Source of the DNA: Cupriavidus neocaledonicus
GTDB lineage: Bacteria > Pseudomonadota > Gammaproteobacteria > Burkholderiales > Burkholderiaceae
DNA: 64,000 nt
Reading direction: 5' to 3'
Assembly: GCF_000372525.1 (NCBI RefSeq)
Contig: NZ_AQUR01000107.1
Span: 1 to 64,000 of the forward strand
A program made the position numbers and the translations under genes. Below the pieces are notes generated by a model, which was not told where the DNA came from, did not search any database, and saw only the letters and a program-made list of their open reading frames with translations. Positions within the stretch are counted from its first letter, which is position 1, and each line of letters opens with the position of its first letter. Positions 8,700 to 17,068 of this stretch are shown in pieces.

Positions 8700-9899
8700 A
8701 TGCTGAATCGAGCCACGACACGCCTTTCGTCCGCCTTTGCTCCCGCCGCCATCGCCGCCGCCATCGTGCTGGCCACCGCGCCCGCCGCCGTGCGGGCGCA
8801 GGGCGTGCCGATGCCGCAGGTCGCAGCCAAGTCGTGGATGCTGTATGACGTCACCAGCGGCCAGGCCCTGGCCTCGCAGAACGCCGACGCGCGCATCGAG
8901 CCGGCCTCGCTGACCAAGCTGATGACCGCCTACCTGGCGTTCGAGGCACTCAAGGAAAAGCGCCTGACGCTGGACCAGGCGGTGGTGCCGACCAACCTGG
9001 TGCTCAAGGTCAAAAGCGACGAGTCGCGCATGTTCATCGAGCCCAACAAGCCGGTCACCGTGCAGGACCTGCTGCTGGGCCTGATCGTGCAGTCGGGCAA
9101 CGACGCCGCGCTGGCGCTGGCCGAGGCCGTCGGCGGCTCGGAAGAGGGCTTCGTCGCGATGATGAACCGCGAGGCCCAGCGCATGGGCATGAAGAACACC
9201 CACTTCACCAATACCGACGGCATCCCCGACCCCAACCACTACACCACCGCGGTCGACCTGGCGACGCTGACCACGCGCCTGATCAAGGACTTCCCCGAGT
9301 ACTACAGCATGTACTCGCAGAAGGAGTTCACCTATAACAAGATCAGGCAGCCCAACCGCAACCGCCTGCTGTACATCGACTCGACCGTCGACGGCGTCAA
9401 GACCGGCCACACCAAGTCCGCGGGCTATTGCCTGATCTCGTCGGCCAAGCGGCCGCTGGCCAACGTGCCGGACGGCTCGCGCCGCCTGATCTCGATCGTG
9501 ATCGGCACCACCACCGAACAGGTACGCACCCAGGAAAGCCTGAAGATCCTCAACTACGGCTTCCAGTTCTTCGACACGCTGCGCCTGTACGACAAGGGCC
9601 AGGTGCTGGCCACGCCGGACATCTACAAGGGCAAGAGCGGCACGGTCAAGATCGGCGTGCAGAACGAGACCTTCGTCACCGTGCCCAAGGGTACCGGCGG
9701 GCGCCTGAAGCCGGTGCTGGAGCGCCAGGAACTGCTGATCGCGCCGATCTCGGCGGGCCAGCAGGTGGGCATGGTCAAGCTGATGGACGGCACCAACAAG
9801 GTGGCCGAATTCCCGGTGGTGGCGCTGGAAGAGGTGCCCGAGGCCGGCTTCTTCGGCCGCCTGTGGGACACCATCCGCCTGTGGTTCAAGCGCAAGTGA
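8700..9899 (+). CDS. dacA: D-alanyl-D-alanine carboxypeptidase, PBP5/6 type
   Basis: This 399-residue protein trims the terminal D-alanine from peptidoglycan pentapeptides in the periplasm. A signal peptide covers about residues 1-33 (cleavage after AVRA). The three penicillin-binding motifs are present: S70-LTK, SGN in LIVQSGNDAAL, and KTG in KTGHTKSAGYC. A beta-rich PBP5 C-terminal domain follows, and the protein ends in GFFGRLWDTIRLWFKRK, an amphipathic helix of the kind that anchors PBP5/6 to the inner membrane. The DUF493 gene follows 61 bases downstream, a common pairing in proteobacteria. The exact paralogue (dacA or dacC) cannot be decided here. Confidence 0.93.
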   Translation: MLNRATTRLSSAFAPAAIAAAIVLATAPAAVRAQGVPMPQVAAKSWMLYDVTSGQALASQNADARIEPASLTKLMTAYLAFEALKEKRLTLDQAVVPTNLVLKVKSDESRMFIEPNKPVTVQDLLLGLIVQSGNDAALALAEAVGGSEEGFVAMMNREAQRMGMKNTHFTNTDGIPDPNHYTTAVDLATLTTRLIKDFPEYYSMYSQKEFTYNKIRQPNRNRLLYIDSTVDGVKTGHTKSAGYCLISSAKRPLANVPDGSRRLISIVIGTTTEQVRTQESLKILNYGFQFFDTLRLYDKGQVLATPDIYKGKSGTVKIGVQNETFVTVPKGTGGRLKPVLERQELLIAPISAGQQVGMVKLMDGTNKVAEFPVVALEEVPEAGFFGRLWDTIRLWFKRK

Positions 9900-9960
9900 C
9901 CTGAATGCGCGCGAGCCGGTGCGCCCCGCGGCGCGCCGGCCTCGCGCCGGAGAATCCGAG

Positions 9961-10269
9961 ATGACGACCGACAACCAAGGCAGCGGCAACAAGCCCGGCG
10001 CGATCCCGCCGGAACAGTCGCTGATCGAATACCCGAGCCATTTCCCGATCAAGGTGATGGGCGCGATGCAGGACGGCTTCGCCGAAGCCATCGTCGCGCT
10101 GGTGCAGCAGTTCGATCCGGACTTCCACGCCGGCAAGATGGAAATGCGCCCGTCGAGCAAGGGCAACTACCTGGGCCTGACCGTGACGGTGTGGGTCACC
10201 AGCCGCGAGCAGCTGGACGACCTGTACCGGGCGCTGACTTCGCATCCGATGGTGAAGGTGGTGCTGTAA
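9961..10269 (+). CDS. DUF493 (YbeD-like) family protein
   Basis: The 102-residue product belongs to the YbeD/DUF493 family of small proteins with an ACT-like fold; their role is not established. The core LIEYPSHFPIKVMGAMQDGF is typical, as is the ending YRALTSHPMVKVVL. The start at 9961 is chosen because GGAGAATCCGAG precedes the ATG and the upstream 14 codons of open frame are not family-like. In many proteobacteria this gene sits between dacA and lipB-lipA. Here lipB is not the next gene: a pair of palindromic repeats and a methyltransferase gene follow instead. Confidence 0.9.
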   Translation: MTTDNQGSGNKPGAIPPEQSLIEYPSHFPIKVMGAMQDGFAEAIVALVQQFDPDFHAGKMEMRPSSKGNYLGLTVTVWVTSREQLDDLYRALTSHPMVKVVL

Positions 10270-10305
10270 GGCAGTAGAAGACTTTCCCTCCCGCTCTGTT
10301 TGCTT

Positions 10306-10426
10306 CCCTCTCCCGCCTGCGGGAGAGGGGCCGGGGGTGAGGGCAGGCCCTCGCATACCGACGACCGTCACTTCGTTCGACACTCCCGCCCTCACCCCAA
10401 CCCTCTCCCGCGCGCGGGAGAGGGGA
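10306..10426. repeat. Inverted pair of the dispersed palindromic repeat
   Basis: Copy one (10306-10344) reads CCCTCTCCCGC, centre, GCGGGAGAGGGG, then CGGGGGTGAGGGC. Copy two (10388-10426) is the same unit in opposite orientation, beginning GCCCTCACCCC. The tails face each other across 43 bases, a BIME-like arrangement. Together with flanking unannotated bases this fills the gap between the DUF493 gene and the methyltransferase. Confidence 0.85.
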
Positions 10427-10486
10427 GCCACTCCCGCAGCGCTTCCAGCGCAACGGGGCGCGGCACGACTCCTTCCCCATACCAAC

Positions 10487-11683
10487 ATGAACACCATCAC
10501 CCTGAAACCCGGCAAGGAAAAATCCCTGCTGCGCCGCCACCCGTGGATCTATGCCACCGGCATTGCCACCACCGAAGGCCGCTGCGAGCCGGGCGCCACC
10601 GTGATCGTGCGCGCCTCCGACGGCCGCTTCCTGGCCAAGGCCGCCTACAGCCCCGAATCGCAGATCCGCGCGCGCGTGTGGACCTTCGACGAGAACGAGC
10701 CGGTCGACCACGCATTGTTCAAGCGCCGCGTGGCCGCGGCCATCGCCTACCGGCGCCAGTGGGTGCGGGACAGCGACGCGGTGCGGCTGGTCTTCGGCGA
10801 ATCGGACCGGCTGCCCGGCCTGATCGTCGACTACTACGGCAACGGCGCCGCGGGCCAGCTGGTGTGCCAGTTCAATTCCGCCGGGGTCGAACACTGGAAG
10901 GCCGCGATCGTGCAGGCGCTGGTCAAGGAAACCGGCTGCCCCAACGTCTATGAACGCTCCGACGCCGCGGTGCGCCAGCGCGAGGGGCTGGAGCTGGTGA
11001 CCGGCGTGCTCGCCGGCGCCGAGCCCGACCCGGCGCTGTCGGTGACCGAGCACGGCGTGCGCTATTACGTCGACGTGCGCAACGGCCACAAGACCGGCTT
11101 CTATGTCGACCAGCGCGACAACCGCAAGCTGGTCGGCGACCTGGCCGAGGGGCGCGAGGTGCTGAACTGCTTCTGCTATACCGGCGGCTTCTCGCTGGCC
11201 GCGCTGCGCGGCGGGGCGAAAGCGGTGACGTCGATCGACTCGTCGGGCGAGGCGCTGAAGATCGCCGCGGGCAACGTGACGCTGAACGGGTTTGATCCGG
11301 AGCGCGCCACCTGGCTCGACGCCGACGTGTTCAAGACGCTGCGCGAATTCCGCGCCGAGGGCCGCCAGTTCGACCTGATCGTGCTGGACCCCCCCAAGTT
11401 CGCGCCGTCGGCGCAGCATATCGACCGCGCCGCGCGCGCCTACAAGGAGATCAACCTGGTCGGCACACAGCTGCTGCGCCCGGGCGGGCTGCTGTTCACG
11501 TACTCGTGCTCGGGGGCGATCAGCATGGAGCTGTTCCAGAAGATCGTCGCCGGCGCGGTGACCGATGCGCGCGCGGATGCGCGCATCCTGCGGCGCTTGT
11601 CCGCCGGCACGGATCACCCGATGCTGGCGGCGTTTCCGGAAGGGGAGTATTTGAAGGGTTTGCTGCTGGAGAAGGTGGCCTGA
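10487..11683 (+). CDS. rlmI: Class I SAM-dependent rRNA methyltransferase, RlmI type
   Basis: The 398-residue product matches RlmI, which methylates C1962 of 23S rRNA to 5-methylcytosine. An N-terminal PUA RNA-binding domain (about residues 1-75; KSLLRRHPWIYATGI) is followed by a linker domain and a Rossmann methyltransferase core. Core motifs are VLNCFCYTGGFSLAALRGGA (SAM-binding motif I), SIDSSGEAL (motif II) and LDPPKFAPS (catalytic motif IV). The C-terminus LLEKVA is typical. The start at 10487 gives a family-like beginning (MNTITLKPGKEKSLL); the open frame upstream overlaps the palindromic repeat and is not coding. Confidence 0.9.
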   Translation: MNTITLKPGKEKSLLRRHPWIYATGIATTEGRCEPGATVIVRASDGRFLAKAAYSPESQIRARVWTFDENEPVDHALFKRRVAAAIAYRRQWVRDSDAVRLVFGESDRLPGLIVDYYGNGAAGQLVCQFNSAGVEHWKAAIVQALVKETGCPNVYERSDAAVRQREGLELVTGVLAGAEPDPALSVTEHGVRYYVDVRNGHKTGFYVDQRDNRKLVGDLAEGREVLNCFCYTGGFSLAALRGGAKAVTSIDSSGEALKIAAGNVTLNGFDPERATWLDADVFKTLREFRAEGRQFDLIVLDPPKFAPSAQHIDRAARAYKEINLVGTQLLRPGGLLFTYSCSGAISMELFQKIVAGAVTDARADARILRRLSAGTDHPMLAAFPEGEYLKGLLLEKVA

Positions 11684-11731
11684 CGCAAACACTGACCAGC
11701 GGCGCTGGCCTTAAACCGACCGCTTGTCTTC

Positions 11732-11857
11732 TCCCCTCTCCCGCGCGCGGGAGAGGGGCGGGGGTGAGGGCGAGCGCTTGCACGGAGTCAGGCCTGACTT
11801 GCTTGCCAAACGCCGGTCCTCACCCCCGGCCCCTCTCCCATTGCGTGGGAGAGGGGA
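11732..11857. repeat. Inverted pair of the dispersed palindromic repeat
   Basis: Copies at 11732-11771 and 11817-11857 face each other with their GGGTGAGGGC tails inward, 45 bases apart. They lie between two convergent genes (methyltransferase and helicase). The second copy has a looser centre (ATTGCGT) but intact arms. Confidence 0.85.
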
Positions 11858-11896
11858 GAAAAACTTCGCGCGCGCAGGCGTTCCGGGAAATTCCCG

Positions 11897-14005
11897 TCAC
11901 CGCCACATATTCCGCATCCGACTGGCCAGGTCCACCGGCGCCAGCGCGGGTTTGACCGCGCCTTGCCCCGGCATCGGCGGCGGCGGCCACGAGCGGCTGT
12001 AGAAGTTGGGCATCACCTTGTTCGGCAAGAACCGCGTGCGCGACGCATACACATGCCGGTCGCCGAAGCCCACCTGCTGGTGCACGTAGAACCGCTGCGG
12101 CACGATCACATCGAGGTGGTCCCTGGCCCGCGTCATCGCCACATACAGCAGTCGCCGCTCTTCCTCGATCTCTTCGGTGGTGCCGGTGGCCAGGTCGCTC
12201 GGCATGCAGCCGTCGACGGCATTGAGCACATAGACCGCCTTCCACTCCTGTCCCTTGGCCGAATGGATGGTCGACAGGATCAGGTAATCCTCGTCGCGCG
12301 ACGGTACGCCGGATTCATCGCTGGAGGCGCTGGGCGGGTCCAGTGTCAGCTCGGTCAGGAAGCGCTCGCGCGCGCCATAGGTGGCGGCGATGCGCTCCAG
12401 TTGCTGCAGGTCGGCCTGGCGCGCGGGGGCATCGTCGTGCAGGCGTTCGAGGTGCGGCGCGTACCAGGCCAGCACCTGCTCGAACTCGGACGGCCACGGC
12501 GAGGTCGGCGCCATCAGCGCGCGCGCCAGCGCAAGCAGGTCGGCCCACGCCGGCGCGGCGGCCGGCGGCGGCTCGAATTCCTGCAGCGAGAACAGCGGCT
12601 CGGTCGCCAGCGCCATGGCATCGAGCACGCGCGCCGCGGTCTTGGGGCCGATGCCCGGCAGCAGCTGCAGCGTGCGGAACCCTGCCATGCGGTCGCGCGG
12701 GTTTTCCAGCCAGCGCACCACCGCCAGCACGTCCTTGACGTGGGTCGATTCCAGGAACTTGAGCCCGCCGAACTTCACGAACGGGATATTGCGCCGCGCC
12801 AGCTCGATTTCCAGCTGCGCGCTGTGGTCGGCGGCGCGGAACAGCACCGCCTGCGCCATCAGCGCCAGGCCGGCCTCGCGCCGCGCCAGCACCTGCTCGA
12901 CCACGTAGCGCGCCTGGTCGGCCTCGTCGTTGACTACGATCACGCCCGGTTTCTCGGCCGACTGGCGCTCGGACCACAGGTCCTTGGTATAGCGTTCGGC
13001 CGCAAGCCCGATCACCGCGTTGGCGGCTTGCAGGATCGGCTGGGTCGAGCGGTAGTTCTGCGACAGCGTGACCTGCTGCGCCGCCGGCGTGAACTGCGCG
13101 GGGAAATCCAGGATATTGCGCACGGTGGCGCCGCGGAAGGCGTAGATCGACTGCGCGTCGTCGCCGACCACGGTCAGGCCGCGGCCGTCGGGCCGCAGCG
13201 CCAGCAGGATCGACGCCTGCAGCGCGTTAGTGTCCTGGTATTCGTCGACCAGGATATGGTCGAAGCGCGCGCCCATGTCCTGCGCGATGGTGGGCTCGGC
13301 CATGGCCTGCGCCCAGTACAGCAGCAGGTCGTCGTAATCGAGCACGTGCTGCTTCTGCTTGGCCTCGACATAGCCGGCGAACAGCGTGCGCAGCGCGTCG
13401 GCCCACATCGCGTAGCGCGGGAACTGCTGCCTGAGCACCTCTTCCAGCGGCGCCTGGGTGTTGACCACGCGCGAATAGATGGACAGGCAGGTTTCCTTCT
13501 TCGGGAAGCGGCTGGCGGTCTCGGACAGGCCCAGGTCGTGGCGCACCACGTGCATCAGGTCGGCGGAATCGCCGCGGTCGCTGATGGTGAAGGCCGGCGA
13601 CAGGCCCAGGGTCTCGGCATATTCGCGCAGCAGCCGCGCGCCGATGGCGTGGAAGGTGCCGGACCACTGCAGCGCCGCGCGCCCGGCGCCGGTGCTGGTG
13701 CCGAGCGCCTGGTCGACGATGCGCTCGACGCGCCGGCCCATCTCGGCGGCGGCGCGGCGCGAGAACGTCAGCAGCAGGATGCGCCGCGGGTCGGCGCCGC
13801 CCAGCACCAGGTGCGCGACCCGGTGCGCGAGCGTATTGGTCTTGCCCGAGCCGGCGCCGGCGATGATCAGCAGCGGCGCCTCGCTGCCGTGTTCGACCGC
13901 GGCGCGCTGCTCGGGGTTGAGCCGGGACAGGTAGGCGGGCAGCGCTGCGGCGTCGGGGGTGGCGGCTTCGGCAGGTTCAGCCGCGGGGGCAAGGTCCAGG
14001 GTCAC
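11897..14005 (-). CDS. UvrD/PcrA-like ATP-dependent DNA helicase (SF1A)
   Basis: The product is a 702-residue superfamily 1A 3'-5' helicase related to UvrD, Rep and PcrA. Motif I is IAGAGSGKTNTL, motif Ia LTFSRRAAAEMGRR, motif II LVDEYQDTNALQ, motif III VVGDDAQSIYAFRGA, motif IV SQNYRSTQPIL, motif V STIHSAKGQEWKAVYV and motif VI YVAMTRARDHLDV. The set is complete, so an active enzyme is expected. The protein is shorter at the C-terminus than UvrD itself. The start is uncertain: GTG 14005 (VTLDLAPAAEP) gives a sensible N-terminus, whereas the longer upstream frame crosses a terminator. The exact role in repair or replication restart cannot be told. Confidence 0.88.
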   Translation of the reverse strand: MTLDLAPAAEPAEAATPDAAALPAYLSRLNPEQRAAVEHGSEAPLLIIAGAGSGKTNTLAHRVAHLVLGGADPRRILLLTFSRRAAAEMGRRVERIVDQALGTSTGAGRAALQWSGTFHAIGARLLREYAETLGLSPAFTISDRGDSADLMHVVRHDLGLSETASRFPKKETCLSIYSRVVNTQAPLEEVLRQQFPRYAMWADALRTLFAGYVEAKQKQHVLDYDDLLLYWAQAMAEPTIAQDMGARFDHILVDEYQDTNALQASILLALRPDGRGLTVVGDDAQSIYAFRGATVRNILDFPAQFTPAAQQVTLSQNYRSTQPILQAANAVIGLAAERYTKDLWSERQSAEKPGVIVVNDEADQARYVVEQVLARREAGLALMAQAVLFRAADHSAQLEIELARRNIPFVKFGGLKFLESTHVKDVLAVVRWLENPRDRMAGFRTLQLLPGIGPKTAARVLDAMALATEPLFSLQEFEPPPAAAPAWADLLALARALMAPTSPWPSEFEQVLAWYAPHLERLHDDAPARQADLQQLERIAATYGARERFLTELTLDPPSASSDESGVPSRDEDYLILSTIHSAKGQEWKAVYVLNAVDGCMPSDLATGTTEEIEEERRLLYVAMTRARDHLDVIVPQRFYVHQQVGFGDRHVYASRTRFLPNKVMPNFYSRSWPPPPMPGQGAVKPALAPVDLASRMRNMWR

Positions 14006-14111
14006 GGGTTTGGGGCGGGCAGGACGCGCTATGAGAAAACTGGCGCCAACTGTATATCCATACAGCCCGCCGGCGCAACCCGCCGCGCGCGGGAGCGGGG
14101 CCTGAAAACAA

Positions 14112-14140
14112 TAAAAGGTGCTTGATGAGCACCTTTTGTC
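14112..14140 (-). terminator. Rho-independent terminator after the TlpA-like gene
   Basis: The hairpin AAAAGGTGCT-TGATG-AGCACCTTTT has ten base pairs. It lies about 30 bases past the stop codon of the TlpA-like gene on the minus strand and is symmetrical enough to act in both directions. Confidence 0.7.
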
Positions 14141-14169
14141 GTCTGTTCGCAGCGCCTGACCGCGGGGCG

Positions 14170-14706
14170 TTATGCGGCTGACTTTGCCAGCGCGCCGTCG
14201 AGCAGCTTGTGCAGCGCGTCCCATTCGGGCTCGCCGACATAGCGCTTGAGGATGCGGCCTTCCTTGTCGATCACGAAGGTGGTCGGCGTCAGCCCCACAT
14301 TGCCGAAGGCCTTGGCCGCGCTGCCGTCGCTGTCCATCGCCACCTTGAACGGCAGTCCGCGCGTCTTGGCGAAGTTCATCACGTACATGGGCGGGTCGTA
14401 GTTCATCGCTACCGCGACGAATTCAAGGCCCTTGCCCTTGAACTGCTCGTAGGTCTTGACCATGTCCGGCATTTCCTTGATGCAGGTGGCGCAGCTGGTG
14501 GCCCAGAAGTTGACCAGGTATACCTTGCCCTTGAGATCGGCGGTGCTGACCTTTTCGCCGGACAGCAGCGTGAAGGTGGCGGCCGGCGCGGTGCCGGACG
14601 GCGACAGCGCGCGGTAGCCGAACCAGCCCAGCAGCGCCAGCACCACCACGGCGGCGACGATGGGCCAGGGCTTGCGGGAGGTCTTTGAGGCGGAGGTAGT
14701 GGTCAT
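14170..14706 (-). CDS. TlpA/ResA-like membrane-anchored thioredoxin
   Basis: This 178-residue protein has an N-terminal signal anchor (about residues 14-34, WPIVAAVVVLALLGWFGYRA) and a periplasmic thioredoxin domain of the TlpA/ResA/AhpC-TSA group. The redox site is SCATCIKEMPDM, i.e. CxxC with Ala-Thr between the cysteines and Ser instead of the usual Trp before them. The cis-Pro loop is GLTPTTFVID. Such proteins reduce disulfides in apocytochromes or other exported proteins. The next gene on the same strand (14841-15344) also encodes a small exported thioredoxin-fold protein, so the two may serve one pathway. Confidence 0.88.
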   Translation of the reverse strand: MTTTSASKTSRKPWPIVAAVVVLALLGWFGYRALSPSGTAPAATFTLLSGEKVSTADLKGKVYLVNFWATSCATCIKEMPDMVKTYEQFKGKGLEFVAVAMNYDPPMYVMNFAKTRGLPFKVAMDSDGSAAKAFGNVGLTPTTFVIDKEGRILKRYVGEPEWDALHKLLDGALAKSAA

Positions 14707-14840
14707 GGGAATCCGGCTGAAGCCGCTTTATTCGTGCAGATAGGACCGGGCGGGTCCGGTCAGCAGTGGGACATTCTAATGCGGCCGGCGTTCGCGCGCT
14801 GTGCGCCGCCGCCTGGCGCTCATCCGCCGCAATGCTTCCG

Positions 14841-15344
14841 TCACTTCTGTGCGGCGACGGCGGCGCGCGCCTGTGCCAGCGCCTGTTCCAGGTAGGCGCC
14901 GTAGAAATCGGGCTGCATGCCGCGCAGCGGGCTGGCGGCGGCGCGGCCCTGGCGGTCCAGGAACAGCACCGTGGGCGCAACCCTGACCTGGTGCGCGCGG
15001 GCCCAGGCGCGCGCGGTGGTGTGGCTGCCGTCGGCATCGCGCAGCGGGGTGTCGGCGGTCATGTCGAGTTCGCGCACGGCGATCTCGCCGGCGGCCGCCT
15101 GCGGACCCAGGTAGTTGCGGCGCACCGCGTCGCAATAGCTGCAGCCCGGCATCGATACCAGCACCACCAGCGGCTCGCCGCGGCGCGCGGCGTCGGCGCC
15201 GTGGGCGGCGAGGTCGGTGGCCGGCGGCAGGTGCGGCGGACTGCCGGCGGACGCCCCTGCCATGACCGCCAGCAGCGCGCCCGCGGCCAGCCAGCGCAGG
15301 CAGGTGCGAGAGGTGGCAGCGCGGGCGAGGCGGGAGGCAGGCAT
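14841..15344 (-). CDS. Exported thioredoxin-fold protein with CxxC site
   Basis: The 167-residue product has a signal peptide (MPASRLARAATSRTCLRWLA, then a hydrophobic core ending in ASAGS) and a thioredoxin-like domain. The active site is VSMPGCSYCDAVRRNYL and the cis-Pro segment is VRVAPTVLFLDRQG. It resembles SoxW/DsbC-like periplasmic reductases of the thioredoxin_2 type. It lies 134 bases upstream of the TlpA-like gene in the same direction. The start at 15344 puts the signal peptide at the N-terminus; the longer upstream frame is not protein-like. The specific substrate is unknown. Confidence 0.82.
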   Translation of the reverse strand: MPASRLARAATSRTCLRWLAAGALLAVMAGASAGSPPHLPPATDLAAHGADAARRGEPLVVLVSMPGCSYCDAVRRNYLGPQAAAGEIAVRELDMTADTPLRDADGSHTTARAWARAHQVRVAPTVLFLDRQGRAAASPLRGMQPDFYGAYLEQALAQARAAVAAQK

Positions 15345-15475
15345 GGCGGAGCTGGGGCGGGGGAGGCGGCGCGGCAAGCACTGGGGCGCCGCTTCCGGGA
15401 TAATACCGGTTTCCGCGCGCCGGCGACTCGCGCCCGCGCGCGCCGCTTGCGCTGTCCTTCCACCCCGTTTTCCCC

Positions 15476-16078
15476 ATGCGACACGTGCCGCCCCCGCCGA
15501 GCCTTCTTGCCGCGCCCCGCTGGTCCCTGACATGCTGTGCCGCGCTGCTCGCGCTGGCCCTGTGCGCCTGTTCGCCGCGCTATGACTGGCGCACCATCCA
15601 GTCCGGCGAAGGCGGCTACGCCGCGCTCTATCCCGGCAAGCCCACCAGCGCCGCGCGCGACGTGACCATTGCCGGGCGCAAGCTGCCGATGACGATGGAG
15701 GCCGCGCGCGTCGACGACACGCTCTTCGCCGTGGGCGTGGTGACGCTGCCCGCCGACGACGAAGCGCTGCGGCGCGAGGCGCTGGCGGCGATGCAGGCCG
15801 GCCTGCTGGCCAACCTGGGCACGCTGTCGGGCGAGCCGCGCACGCGGCCGGTCACCATCCTTAGCGCGGACCGGCCGGGCCGCCCGCTGGCCGGACTGGA
15901 GCTGCAGGCCAGCGGCGTGTCGCCGCAGGACCAGTCGCCGCGCCGGCTCAGCGCGCGGCTGGTGGCGGTGGGCACGCGCGCCTTCCAGGCGGTGGTGCTG
16001 GAATCCGGCGCGGCCGCGCGCGACGCGCGCCAGGCCGAGCAGGTGGAGCAGTTCCTGGGCGGGTTCCACCCGCTCTGA
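15476..16078 (+). CDS. Putative lipoprotein of unknown function
   Basis: The 200-residue protein begins with a signal sequence ending in the lipobox LALCAC, so it is probably lipidated at Cys-32 or nearby and kept in the envelope. The mature part (YDWRTIQSGEGGYAALYPGK) continues with alternating strands and no recognised enzyme motif. This looks like the small betaproteobacterial lipoproteins that carry a YDWR motif, but I cannot name a function. It is transcribed divergently from the thioredoxin-fold pair and lies 82 bases before the LysE-family exporter. Confidence 0.75.
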   Translation: MRHVPPPPSLLAAPRWSLTCCAALLALALCACSPRYDWRTIQSGEGGYAALYPGKPTSAARDVTIAGRKLPMTMEAARVDDTLFAVGVVTLPADDEALRREALAAMQAGLLANLGTLSGEPRTRPVTILSADRPGRPLAGLELQASGVSPQDQSPRRLSARLVAVGTRAFQAVVLESGAAARDARQAEQVEQFLGGFHPL

Positions 16079-16160
16079 GGCGCGGCGGCGCCGCCGCGAA
16101 TCACGGATGCCCGGGAGGCGATGCGCCGCCCCGCATATTGCAGTCAAAGGAGAGTTGAAA

Positions 16161-16802
16161 ATGCGTTGGGAAGTCTGGTTGGCCTATTTCGCCGCGTGCT
16201 GGGTGATCGCCGTGTCGCCGGGATCGGGCGCGGTGCTGTCGATGAGCCATGGCCTGTCGTACGGGCTGCGCAGGACCACCACCACCATCTTCGGCCTGCA
16301 GGCCGGGCTGGTGATCGTGCTGCTGGTGGCCGGCGGCGGCCTGGGCGCGCTGCTGCTGGCCTCGGAGCAAGCCTTCATGGTGGTCAAGACCATCGGTGCG
16401 CTGTACCTGATCTATCTCGGCATCCAGCAATGGCGCGCGCGCGTGGAAGCGGATGCCGCGCAGGACGGCGGCCCGGCGCGCGTGGCCGTGATGAGCCGGC
16501 GCCGGCGCTTCGCCACGGGCTTGCTGACCAATGTGACCAATCCCAAGGGCATCATCTTCATGGTCGCGGTGCTGCCGCAGTTCATCGACCCGAACCGGCC
16601 GCTGGCGCTGCAGCTGGCGATCCTGGCGGCCACCATGTGCGCCGTCGACCTGGTGGTGATGCATGGCTACGCGCTGCTGGCGTCGCGCATGCAGGGGCTG
16701 TTCCGCAATGCCCGCGCGGTGCTGTGGCAGAACCGGTTTTTCGGCAGCGTGCTGATGGCGGTGGGCGCGGCGCTGTTCTTCGTGCGCCGCCAGCACGCCT
16801 GA
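16161..16802 (+). CDS. LysE/RhtB-family amino-acid exporter
   Basis: The 213-residue membrane protein has about six hydrophobic segments and the LysE/RhtB family signature SPGSGAVLSMSHGLSYGLRR near the N-terminus, plus TNVTNPKGIIFMVAVLPQFI in the middle. Members export amino acids or their analogues (homoserine lactone, threonine, lysine, cysteine products). The start at 16161 follows AAAGGAGAG, a good ribosome site seven bases away. The substrate cannot be predicted. Confidence 0.9.
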   Translation: MRWEVWLAYFAACWVIAVSPGSGAVLSMSHGLSYGLRRTTTTIFGLQAGLVIVLLVAGGGLGALLLASEQAFMVVKTIGALYLIYLGIQQWRARVEADAAQDGGPARVAVMSRRRRFATGLLTNVTNPKGIIFMVAVLPQFIDPNRPLALQLAILAATMCAVDLVVMHGYALLASRMQGLFRNARAVLWQNRFFGSVLMAVGAALFFVRRQHA

Positions 16803-16879
16803 CCGGCGCGGCATCCGCACTGGCATGCGCGCACCGGGTTTGCTTCAATGAGGAGGAAACCCCGCCACGGAGCCTCCGC

Positions 16880-17068
16880 ATGCCTGCCTCGCTGAACCCG
16901 ATCGCCGTTGCGCGCCTGCAGCCGCGCCATACCGTGCCCCCGGTGGAAGAACCCGCGCCGCCGGGCGTGCCGCCCGACCTGCCGCTGTCGCCCGAGGACG
17001 ACCCGCCGCCGCCGCCGGTGGAACCGCCGGTGGCCGGTGCCGCCGGGCGCTATTGCTTCAGTTCGTAG
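16880..17068 (+). CDS. Small proline-rich hypothetical protein
   Basis: A 62-codon frame encodes MPASLNPIAVARLQPRHTVP followed by PEEP-like repeats (PPVEEPAPPGVPPDLPLSPE and a run of five prolines). It follows the exporter gene by 77 bases; GGAGGAAACC occurs about 25 bases before the ATG, which is too far for a normal ribosome site. Its end overlaps the last 19 bases of the convergent GntR gene. High-GC DNA makes chance proline-rich frames likely, so this is tentative. Confidence 0.35.
   Translation: MPASLNPIAVARLQPRHTVPPVEEPAPPGVPPDLPLSPEDDPPPPPVEPPVAGAAGRYCFSS

Noticed and set aside
10306..10426. Palindromic repeats as ordinary intrinsic terminators
   Set aside because: None has a T-run directly after the stem, and they occur between genes of different relative orientation; they behave as a dispersed repeat family.
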